Of a stretch of DNA of 64,000 nt, positions 36,430 through 45,980 are shown piece by piece. Under the pieces are notes generated by a model. The model was not told the origin of the DNA and did not search any database. It saw nothing but the letters and a program-made list of their open reading frames with translations. The DNA lies in NCBI GenBank assembly GCA_035772785.1, contig JAOCPU010000069.1:96299-160298 (forward strand). The letters run 5' to 3'. The translations under genes and the position numbers were made by a program. This DNA is from Phlebiopsis flavidoalba. Taxonomy: Eukaryota; Basidiomycota; Agaricomycetes; Polyporales; Phanerochaetaceae. Numbering within the stretch: the first letter of the stretch is position 1; the number at the start of each line of letters is the position of its first letter.

Positions 36430-36915
36430 CTAATGCTGCCGTTGAGAGGAATACGTGCCGCCCTGTGGCCCAGGAGTTTCTCGACAGTCCCTGCCGTCTA
36501 TGGTTTTTGCGTTTCTTTGATAAACGAATACAGAGGCCAAATCCACCACGTGCTCCGCTTGCCAGATATGGTACGTCGGCCCCCTAGCGCCGTCGCTCGG
36601 ATTCGTTACGGTGACGAAGGCATCCTTCTTGTTGTCCTTTATCGAGTTAAAGTTCGGGGTCAAGTCATCCGCCACCTTTTTCTCTGCAGCTTTTGATGGT
36701 AGCGTAGTCGCCGTTTTCGCAAAGGCGGTGCGGAGTTCTGGTGTATAGAAACATCGAATGGGGTTGATTTTCGGTGCTGGTCGAGTCCCATTTTTCCTGT
36801 GTGCCAAACTTTTTAGTTATCTGAAACCCTGTTGTGTTAGTCACTTACCGACGAAACTGGGTAACAACTTCACACGAAACTGTCCGGAATTCGTACGTTT
36901 ATCTGTGGACGACAT
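36430..36915 (-). CDS. Hypothetical protein, two exons
   Basis: The start at 36915 gives MSSTDKRTNSGQFRVKLLPS followed by FV and a GTAAGT donor. The intron of about 65 bases ends in ACACAG. The second exon stays open to 36430 in a frame reading RTAFAKTATTLPSKAAEKKV, DDLTPNFNSIKDNKKDAFVT and TYHIWQAEHVVDLASVFVYQ. The phase of the splice does not match this frame exactly, so one slip is likely. A TATA-like ATATAAATA (minus strand, 36994-37002) lies about 80 bases upstream of the ATG, which supports the start. The product would be a Lys-rich protein of about 150 residues with no signal peptide. No family is recognised. Confidence 0.5.
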
Positions 36916-36993
36916 GACAGTGTTGTAAGACGAAGAGATGATGAGTGGTGCTGGAGTTGAGGGTTTACCTATCGTTTTGAGGGCATTGTCGAG

Positions 36994-37002
36994 TATTTAT
37001 AT
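36994..37002 (-). promoter_or_regulatory. TATA box of the hypothetical gene at 36915
   Basis: ATATAAATA on the minus strand, about 80 bases before the ATG. Confidence 0.45.
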
Positions 37003-38891
37003 CGATTCTAGTCCTTGCTAAAGCGCACATTGATGCATGGAATCGTACATCACAGCGCCTCTACCGTGGGAGTAGAACTAGCTTGTAAGTCAATGAAGCT
37101 GTGTCTCAGTGGCCTTGGGCTCCTTCACTTACTTGTGGTAGTCAAAACGCCAGTATACCCCACGCCGTTGCCTGCCGTGGATCGGCCTCTCGTCCCGCGC
37201 TCATGTACTCAATTCAGAAGACCTTCCTTCTCACTTGCAGACCCTTTCCTATACCCACTGAGCTTTCTTGCCGTGCATGGACCCTTTCCTATCACACATA
37301 GCCGAGATCATACTCATGCTGGGCATTGAATCATAGTATGTTGTTAACAAATGGCGGTGGGGTGGCGATTATGTTCGAGCCAGACGGAGATGATAACGGC
37401 CGTGTGGTGAAACATACGCGATAGCTTGCATACCGGTAACATCGTCACTTTCCAGAAGGGCCGCTCGGAAAGGGTCTATCACTCTGTGTCTAAAAAATGA
37501 TGTCGTACTGGAGCTGACGCTAGCTATGGATCAGAACACAAGTCTGTAACGCACGACTCCTGTGGATTGTGGACAGTGGACTCACCAACGTAGGTCGCCT
37601 CTTCTGTTCCACACGAGCTCTCAAGCTCCGTTTTGCGCGCTGTTTTCGTGCGAGATTCGTTTGTCTAGCTTCACATTGCGCACTTCACGGAGAATGAGCA
37701 GCCGTGACAGCACATCGCAACGCGCTTCGCTCCAGGTATGAGGCGAGTCCGGCCCGTTTCAACAAGCCGTACGAAGCCAACATCGGAAAGCATTTGGTTT
37801 TTTGAGCGATAAGACATCAAACTCGTTGGCTTCAGTTGTCCGCAGCTGGAGAGGGTCCCCACCAAGCAATTGTCAAGTCCCGCCACTCGAAGCGCGGGCT
37901 GTCCGGAGAAGGTATGTCGTTCCCACGCAATGTTCTCATCCTTCCACAACGTCTGAAAACACGGTGTACACAGACATTAATATCCAGCAGTATGTGGGCG
38001 CACAAGATAAAGCGGAGGCGCTTTTGCGTCGTCACCGCCCGGTGTGGTGTTGCATCATACCGCCGCTGCAGGGAGCGCCTCTTCTGCGTCCCACGACGAT
38101 GTTGTGACATTTTACCGACCAGAACCACGCTCGCCGTCTGTGTTGAGGAAAGCGATCCCAACACCCCTAAGCATGCCTCTGAAATCGTAACTTCAGAGGG
38201 ATTCAAGGGGTCCGTTCCGAGTGGCTCTTTGGCGAACACCCAACTTGGTCCTGCATGACCCAAATGACCCCTCAATCCGCAGTCTTTTTGCCAGTGCCGG
38301 AGATGGTGCGTTCTTCGTATTCTTCACGCCTCTCGTGAGCGGAGTGTGTGTATGGCGAGCTGTCAAACTCGGGGCTGGGAGGGTCCTCGTCGAAATGGAC
38401 GCGACCCTGACTCCATCGATAGGGCGTCTGTGTGTGCGCACTGCCCGATCTTTATATCGGGCAGGTGGCGGGGCGCCGGCGGGATGGCGGCGGGGTCGAG
38501 TCGGGCGCTGGTGAGCTTTTCCCCTGCCGCGATGAGCCTCCAAAAAGAGCGCAGAAATACTTACATATTCTTTAGCGTTTGGGCCGGCCCTTTACTCAGG
38601 GCAGTGTCAGGTATCGAGGAACGGTCGGGAGTGGATCGCACTTCTCGGATGGCGCCCCATCAAACGTCGGCTGCCTGCAGGTGAAGTGGGATTGCAGCAG
38701 TGCGCCGCGCGTCTGTTTGGCCTCTCTGAGCCAATGGGAGGCCTCCGCTCGAGCGGGCCCGGCGCGCAACTTGCCTTTTGGGGACGAGCGGGACGTGGCA
38801 TCGTGGGTCCTCAGTCCGCGACAGCCATTGGGCTCTTTCACAGCGCACAGAGTGTGACGACACATTGGGGCTCGGACAATGGGTGCTGGAG
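37003..38891. other. No gene recognised
   Basis: Two long opposite frames of 140-147 codons (37836-38258 plus and 37832-38275 minus) cover the same bases, so at least one is an artefact of composition. Neither shows a motif. GC rises towards the right. The end of the stretch forms the promoter of the zinc-finger gene. Confidence 0.4.
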
Positions 38892-38898
38892 GTATAAA
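38892..38898 (+). promoter_or_regulatory. TATA box of the C2H2 zinc-finger gene
   Basis: GTATAAAG lies about 150 bases before the ATG at 39042, with a long C-rich leader between them. A CACGTG word sits at 39027-39032, just ahead of the start. Confidence 0.4.
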
Positions 38899-39041
38899 GC
38901 GTTCTCCGAAGTATGGGGGGATGGGCACCCAAGCACCCAGCAGCTGTCGCCATCCCCATCCCCGCCACCGCACCTCCTCCCCCGCCTGCACCCGTTCGCA
39001 CACTTACCTACCCACTCACTGGGACTCACGTGCTTTGCACC

Positions 39042-40310
39042 ATGTACGCAACTACCTCTCCTCGCAGTCTAGATATGCCTCGCCCATCGCTGCCGAGGCA
39101 GACGCGTTTGCTTCCGTCACTACTACCGGTACCGCGTTTGGCGACGCGTTCGAGGCGTCGCGTCGCACTCAGGCGCCGCTCAGAAGATACGGGAGGGCTG
39201 CTACCATGGCATCTGATGACGCAGCAGTACTCGGATGGGTTACCCGGGAGTGTTGACACCAACTCGCCGTTATTGTCTGGACTCTCAATCTCTGCCCCCT
39301 ACCTGGGACGGGCTCGACATTGGGCTCACCTGCTCCTGACCGTGGATACACCTCAAGTGTAAGTGCACCTACTTCCTACCATACTGAGTATGAAACTCAC
39401 ACTCACCATTCAGTGGCTACCGCTGACGTTGCCCCGTATAGGGGTCCATACGTCTCCGTAACCCCACGAACTACCTCCAGGAGTACACTACGAACTATGG
39501 CATCTCGCCGGCCCTCATTTCGCTCAACCACACTAGCAGCTTCTCGGACTTCCCTCACCTTGATCCACTGTATCCAACGTGCAGTGAACCTCACGTCAGC
39601 CCCGCTACTTACGAGAGGCCTATGCCATCCGCTATGGACACCTTGTACATGACTCGCAGCCTCCTCTGTCCCACCAGCTCTCCCGCATACCTTCCCACAC
39701 CCGCCTCCTCGCCCTCCAGTGTTATTGATACACCTTTCCCCATGACGCCTTCCGGCTCTTTACGACTCTGACATGGACGCCGAGGGCGAGACCGACGACG
39801 AGTACACTCCTGGCGCCGCTCCCAAAATACCGCGTCCCGACGGTCGAAGAAGACTATGTGCCGAAGCCTAAGACACGCGGCACACGACGCAAGGCTGCCA
39901 CCCGCCGCCCTCGCTCCTCCCTCTCGCCACGCGCACGCACAACATACCTCGGGAGCCCACGCGTCCCCGCCGTGACCGCGCGCCGCGCGTTCGTTCAGAA
40001 GCGGGGCACCGTACACTGTGGGAGCTGACGGCGGAGCAGGTCGCGTCTCGCGTATGCCCTGTGTTGCGGCGGGACCTTCCTCGAGAGCACGGTGCGAGCG
40101 ATCTCACGAACGGGCACCATGCGTGTCATTTCCCTGACGCGGGCAAGTGGATGTGCCGTGGTGTCGCGGCGCGTTGTGCGCGCGACTACGGGGCTCGACC
40201 CGCGGGATGCGGTGGTGTTCCAGGGCGAGCTGCGCTGCGGGCGTTCTGTGGGGAAGCGCTTTTTCGCGTAAAGATGGCGGCTGTTGAGGCATCTGAGAGC
40301 GGAACTCTGA
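39042..40310 (+). CDS. C2H2 zinc-finger protein
   Basis: The ATG at 39042 has a good context (CACCATG). The N-terminal two thirds are Ser/Pro/Thr-rich, with SPALISLNHTSSFSDFPHLD, YERPMPSAMDTLYMTRS and SSPSSVIDTPFPMTPSGS. An acidic-to-basic stretch MDAEGETDDEYTPGAAPKIP then leads to PKPKTRGTRRKAATRRP. Near 40050 the zinc-finger part begins: CPVC, then with frame slips SDLT..H, HFPDAGKWMCRGV, LDPRDAVVFQGELRCG and GKRFF, with LLRHLRAEL just before the stop at 40310. This is the usual basidiomycete layout of two C-terminal C2H2 fingers after a long disordered region. At least four single-base slips separate the pieces. It is probably a DNA-binding regulator; targets are unknown. Confidence 0.7.
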
Positions 40311-41526
40311 GCGAGGGTGTGTGTAAGCGATGTGTGACTGGTCTCTGCCTGTTTCCCGTTCTGTTTTGTATATAGTCCGCTTGCATTTCCGATGATGCCA
40401 CCATTCCGACGCAATATCGCCCGTTTTCACTCAACTCATTTCCTAACCCTTCGCTAGGCTATTCTTTCACCTTCATCTCGCACACAGATACACCGCCGTC
40501 CTTGCCGCATCCCAATCGTCTCCTCGTTTCTCGTTCATCTGTGTACTTACTTCATCGAAGTTCTCTAGCGCCCCAATATCTGTATGGAATAATTACCATT
40601 TTTGATCCATTATCCTGTACCTGTCTACCAACACAAGAACAACGCGCGGGCCTTAAACTCACCTCGGGCCTTTGTGTGTTCTCGGCGCGTGGCGCGTAAC
40701 AATATCGCTTATGTAAGCTGACAAGCCGCCCTGTGGCGTTCTCGAGAGTCGCCGCTGCGGCCCGACATGAGACGGTCCACAACATCCTGAGCCTGCACAC
40801 TCTGCGACTTTGTTGATCAAGAGGGCCTCAGCATCTGCGCGTTTTTCACCAGGTATGTCTCAACTGTTCTTTCTGCCTTCGTCGATTCCAACCATCTCGT
40901 GCTTAGCAGACGCGGCGCCGGACTTTCTCCTCGGCAATATTGAACGTAGATGAAGGCACTAAAGCTTCTCCGAATAGATTCGTAAAGGTTTGAAGCTCTG
41001 TTTTCCATCCATCTCATGTGCATCCGACGGTCGGCGGTGGTGTTTGCCGCGACCGCTAAGCTCGCTCCCTGGAAGGGCGACTGTGGCTGAGTCTTCGATG
41101 AGCCCAAGGGACCTTGTTCAAGCCGCTACCATTTTTCTTGCTGTGTCGGCCTCACGCTCCGTAAATTGTCTGTCAATAGGCGTGTATGTAGCTTTACACA
41201 GTGCTAGCTGGGCCCTCGATCGAGGGCGAACCTTCTCGGCATTTATCAAGCCGACGTTCGCCTTGATGACATCGTGTGCTCTCCCATGGGTCAGCCACGC
41301 CACGGTCTGAGGGCGCATATAGGCCCGGATCGATACATATTGGGTCGTTGGATCTACGAAAGGCTTGCTCAGGTACGTAATGCTCTGCCCCACAATATCT
41401 TTAGGGGAGCTCCTGATCCTTGCTTCTATAGCAAGCTGCGACAGGACGTGTAATCCGTTGGAACTTGACAGATTTGCTGCCAAGGGTCTACGAAGCTTGT
41501 GGAGTTTCTGCCTTCAACGTGAGTTC
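40311..41526. other. Region with unexplained minus-strand frames
   Basis: Two minus-strand frames look more protein-like than background: 41118-41483 (121 codons, including RIRSSPKDIVGQSITYLSKP and RAHDVIKANVGLINAEKV) and 40817-41107 (96 codons). They might be exons of an unrecognised gene read towards the zinc-finger gene. No family, splice plan or start is established, so I do not call a gene. Confidence 0.35.
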
Positions 41527-41533
41527 TATAAAA
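41527..41533 (+). promoter_or_regulatory. TATA box of the glutamic peptidase gene
   Basis: TATAAAA lies 88 bases before the ATG at 41615. Confidence 0.55.
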
Positions 41534-41614
41534 GGGACCAACTCATGATTGATTTCAGTAGACCTCGCTCTACAGTCTACCAATCGTACCCAGCAGAACT
41601 CACCAAAGCATACA

Positions 41615-42541
41615 ATGCTCAGCTCCATATTCTTCGCCCACGAAGTAATTTCTCTCGCCACTGCTTTCGTCAAGGCGGCGCCCGGATCGTTCCCGTCTGA
41701 CGGTCATACGCCAGCCATGGCTATATTGAACATTCCATCTTATGCCCCCCTCGCGAGTCCGAGTGTGTTCAATGCTCCCCCTCACAAGGCCGACGAGGTT
41801 TAGGTGGTGTTGCTCTCACCTCTGGCAATGTGGGTTCATTCCGGACCCGAATTTCTCGACATCAACTCATAGTCACGGTATAGGGTACACTACAACAGTA
41901 TTACTACCACTTTGAAGGCTCCTCACATCAACCCCCCGCTATCTACTTTTCCGCCGCCTACACATGGATCGGAATCGATGGTATCGGATGCGGTTACGTC
42001 GCACTTCAGACAGGATACAGAATTGTGGCTAGTGGCGACGAGGCACTCTACGCTGGTAAGTGAGCTACACAGCGTGGATACGCCACCGTACTCATGACTG
42101 TTGCTACGCAGCTTGGTACAGATGGTACCCTCAACCGGCGGAAATACCTCGATGAGTCAGAGTTTTTGGTTAAGGAAGGCGACGACGTCCAGTTTACTAT
42201 ATCCCTCACCAATACCACCGCCAGCACTGTCACCATCTTGAACCTCTCCCGAGGAGACTCTTTCTCCATCAATCTCACCGGAAAAGAGCTATGCGGTCAA
42301 GGCGCAGAGTGGATGGTTGAGCTAGCGCCGACCTCCAACGGCTCGTACATCCCGCTCGCCGATTTTGGTATTCTAAACTTTAAGGGGCGCAGCCGCTGGC
42401 TTAAAGCTGGAGGTGTAGCGGACCCCAACTTCTACCAGAGCTCTGATTTATGATGTTGTTCGCGACGGAGAGCAGCTCACGGAGACCGCTGTTGGACACC
42501 TGAATGCTAGAATTCGCTACAGCGGAGGGTTGAACGAGTAG
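41615..42541 (+). CDS. Glutamic peptidase, family G1 (eqolisin), secreted
   Basis: The start at 41615 gives a signal peptide MLSSIFFAHEVISLATAFVK and AAPG, then a pro-region. After a poorly resolved part (GGVALTSGNVGS) the mature domain reads APHINPP, YFSAAYTWIGIDGIGCG and ALQTGYRIV, in which Gln is one of the catalytic pair. An intron (donor GTAAGTG) is followed by AWYRWYPQPAE, YLDESEFLVKEGDDVQFTIS, TVTILNLSRGDSFSINLTG and CGQGAEWMVE, which holds the catalytic Glu. Then come SYIPLADFG and ALIYDVVRDGEQLTETAVGH, with the stop at 42541. Gln and Glu in these two motifs define eqolisins: acid peptidases that are pepstatin-insensitive and secreted by fungi. One extra A in CGGAAATACC shifts the frame after PQPAE, and another slip lies near 42385. 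It points the same way as the glycoside-hydrolase-like gene downstream. Confidence 0.88.
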
Positions 42542-43080
42542 ACAAGGGAATTGGTGTGAGGGAATTACACAAAGCTGTAAATTTACCACACGCAAAGGAC
42601 TTGTATTGGAGTTTTCACCTGGCCGAAATAAACCACCACGTTCGATCTCAAATTCGCTAGGCTTGAAGGCATTTAGCTATGAGCAAGATTACTGACCGTG
42701 GGAATTCGTTCACAATGCCAAAATCACTGACGTATTTGGACATATCACCCCTTTCGTAGACTTATCATTCCGCTCAATGTTCCACTTGAAGTTTGAACTT
42801 TGTACCATGTACCGCGAACCATGACGGCAGTCAAGGATCCGCGGGACGCCGTCGATCTTCGAACGAGCTGCATCGGGAACTCGACAACTCACTATCACTC
42901 GGATTGCATGGCTCGCCTGCCAGGAATTGCATCCCTGATCCATCACGAGGCGAGTCCCCTTCTGCTCGTGATGACGGAGCGCTGCCGCACCAGCTTCTGC
43001 GGAGTCCTATCATACATTCACCACATGGGCTCTGCGGCATCCCAGTTGCAAATACACACGAATGGAGGCGTGCGGCAAGG
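42542..43080. other. Intergenic, promoter side of the next gene
   Basis: No gene is supported. Three overlapping frames of about 100-130 codons at 42793-43220 have no motif and overlap the first exon of the next gene. Confidence 0.45.
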
Positions 43081-43090
43081 ATATATATAT
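43081..43090 (+). promoter_or_regulatory. TATA box of the glycoside-hydrolase-like gene
   Basis: ATATATATAT directly upstream of TTCAGG, about 65 bases before the ATG at 43154. Confidence 0.5.
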
Positions 43091-43153
43091 TCAGGGTAAC
43101 ATGAGCTACGTGTGTCGCGACAGCCTCGAGCTCCACCCGTAAGCTTACTCGCC

Positions 43154-45286
43154 ATGGCGCGTGTAGCCTCCACAATAGCCATCGTCGCTGCTTGCGTAGT
43201 GCAGGTTGCTGGCCAAACATGGTGAGCTCAATAGCGCGTGTGTGATTTTCTGGCTGAATGAAAGGAATAGGTGCGGAAAGAACTATATGTCGACTTCGCC
43301 CATAGTGCCGCCTGGGGGTCAGTTCCCGCTATCCGCGACGTCCTCCTCTCCTCTATTGGCGTTTCGTTGTGCGCCAGCAATAAAACCCTATCTCCCGGAG
43401 GACATCTCGACACCTTCCACGTTTGTCGTTGACACGCCCATCACTCACTCTAGCATCGCGGGGGCAGAGCCCATAACCCTCCCGACTCATGGCTCGCTGG
43501 GATCACTCGCAGTCACAATCTCCGTGGATGGAAAGCCTCTATCTACAGGCCATGTGCCCCTTAACGCTACCAAAGTGGAGCTGCCTTTCTCGCTCAAGGG
43601 TCTATCGCCACGCACTGAGGCGTACAACGTCTCGTGCACGGCTACGTATTCATCAGGCGCGTCGAGCAAGGCTCAGAAGTTCTCAAGCTCTGCTTCTCTG
43701 GCCTTTCTACCTGATCCTCCGGCCGGTCGGTCCGTTACGAAGATGGACTTGAGGACAGGCGCGTTGCTGGCTAAGCCGGCCACCGGAGAGCCGGGCGACT
43801 ATGAGGCTGTCTTTCCTATTGGGTTCTACACCAGTTTTGGCGGTTACCTTGCGGATAACTTAACTTTGCTGAATGATCTGAAAGACCAAGGGTACGTAAA
43901 AATCTCCTCTTGTACTCCACTTTACTCACTACAGCCTTCAGATTCACCGTTGTAAGCTTCCCCAGTTGCCAGCATTGTGGGCCATATCCTCTTGAACTTG
44001 CTGCTTTTAGGTACATCCGGTACCGACGTTTGATAATTTGACCGCACTTGAGCTTGTGCTCGACCGTATGCAGGAGCTTGGTTTGTATCTTATGTACGAC
44101 ATGCGATGGTGCGTCAGACTTTTCTAGTGAGCTCGTACACGGTTAATCAAACCTGTAGGACGTACATGAATGATACCGCGGTCACCGAGGAAGTTGACCG
44201 CATCAAAAACAGACCTAATCTGCTTTTGTGGTCAGTAATATAATCGCCTGTCAGAAACTAGGTTTAAGTTGTGTCTAGGTACACCGGAGATGAGCCGGAT
44301 GGAACTTCTGGTGAGCGTGGCGATTATCAACATGGCTGATCAAGAGAGGCTCACGCGAAGTGCAGACCCTTTGAATGCGACATCTCATTCCTACGACCTC
44401 ATTTACTCTCTTGACGGGTATCATCCTGTCTCCCTGGTTCTGTATGTTATTCTGCTTTGACTTGTTGGACACTCATTTACAATTGGGCAGAAATTGTGAA
44501 AACTACTTCTTCACCCAGTACACGGCAGGAACGGATATTGTCATGCAAGATACCTACATGATCGGGAACAATGTCACGTTCTCGAGTCAATGGAAGTAAG
44601 CTCCACCGATTACATTGCTTCGTTGGCCGAAAGTGATATCGCCCAACTCAGTACGGTTTGTACCCCGGACTACGGCGACTGTGGCTGCGACAACTGCAAA
44701 GGAGAATTTGAAGATATTTCCACTCGCATGGATGAATTTGCCGAACGGCTGGATGACAATGGCTGGGACAGGACGAAAGCTGTGTGGACGCCGTCCCCCA
44801 GGCCTTCGGCGATGATACGTGAATATCATATGCCTCTCACACAAATAACGCACTACTAATTTATACATGCAGGTATTGGAAGCGTAAACCGACTGGAAAG
44901 GAATATGTAGTCCAGAGCGTTCTTGGGATCAATCACGGCGCGCTCGGTGTCGTCGCTTGGAACGACCCTACCACTGCCGACATAAAAGCATCCGCAAGTG
45001 TCCTTGCACAATCACTGGCCTCCATGAAGGATTTCATTCTCAGCCCGAATGCTGCATTCAGACACCTGAAGAGCGACAGAATAGACGTGGGATTGTGGAC
45101 TGTGGGCGCAAAAACGTTGCTCTCCTTGGGACGAATTTGAACTATGATACTGCGGCGTTGGAGCTTGCGAGTATCAAGGAGGTTAAAGGGAAGAAGGCGA
45201 CGCAGGTCCTGGATAGCGGCGCGAAGGTGCAAGGCGCGAAGATCTCTTTCGATGCGACTGGTACGGGTGGATTTATTTTCGGCTGA
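43154..45286 (+). CDS. Secreted glycoside-hydrolase-like protein (TIM-barrel type)
   Basis: The start at 43154 gives a signal peptide MARVASTIAIVAACVVQVAG. The exon plan is clear: 43154-43221, 43271-43891, a 10-base exon 43942-43951, 44011-44108, 44159 onward, and several more, each with canonical ends. An N-terminal beta-rich part (LPTHGSLGSLAVTISVDG) is followed by PIGFYTSFGGYLADNLTLLN, FTVVHPVPTFDNLTALELVL, LGLYLMYDMRWTYMND, NLLLWYTGDEPDGTS, SYDLIYSLDGYHPVSLVLNC, DIVMQDTYMIGNNVTF, CTPDYGDCGCDNCKGEFEDI and YWKRKPTGKEYVVQSVLGIN. A C-terminal beta part ends GTGGFIFG at 45286. The acidic GDEPDG and the barrel-like strand order resemble the clan A glycoside hydrolases, and the protein matches a group annotated in basidiomycetes only as having a glycoside-hydrolase catalytic core. 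Substrate is unknown. Only one slip is evident (near 44790). Confidence 0.75.
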
Positions 45287-45980
45287 CTATCTCGAGACGA
45301 ATTGTGACGAACTTACGATCACCCATGGTCCACGTTCAGAGCATGACACGATAAATTCGGCTTCCTATGCTTGTAGTAGCTACCTATAGTAAGTATGCTA
45401 GGCTGGTGCCATACTACAATAAACGGATTATGGCAAGTTGTGGTGCGAGATGGGCAGTGGTATCCCTGGTCAGCGCATTGGAGAGTTTTTTTCGATACTG
45501 TTCTCAAGAGGCAAATAAACATGTATTTCTACCAAATCTGTGACACTCACTTGACACCTCAAGCCCTCGCAACAAGACTCAACGAGACCCTGACCTTGAC
45601 TCAGATTCCTTACAGCCGTTCCGCCGAGCTGCAGATCAGACAAGTTTTATCTTATCTTATCGGATTGTATATAGGTTAAATATCAATTAACTCACGGTCA
45701 CAGAAGGCGTGCGAAAAGGCCCGCCGAAATTACCTCTAACGCTTGGTACCGACACCCATTACGCTTACACCTCCTTGGACCGCGCGGCACGACCCCAGCG
45801 AACACTGCAAACACCTATAACATCTGCTGGAACCAGTATATCTCGCTGTGCTATACGTCTCGCGACCTTACCGGCGAATTACTCTACCCTGATTGCTCGC
45901 GCGCGGCTGCATAGGGTGAATTCTTGTCGACTCGTACCCTGGGGCTTTGATAGCCTACGCAAGCTTGTCGCACACACACG
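45287..45980. other. Intergenic, no gene seen
   Basis: This is the 3' flank of the glycoside-hydrolase-like gene and the promoter side of the Nst1 gene. A repeated TCTTATCTTATC word and GTATATAGG occur at about 45650-45675. No coding pattern is convincing. Confidence 0.5.

Noticed and set aside
37832..38275. Opposite frames of 140-147 codons on both strands
   Set aside because: They cover the same bases, neither has a motif or splice support, and at most one could be real.
41488..41785. Minus-strand frame reading TKAVAREITSWAKNMELS
   Set aside because: It overlaps the signal peptide and TATA box of the G1 peptidase on the plus strand, which are better supported.
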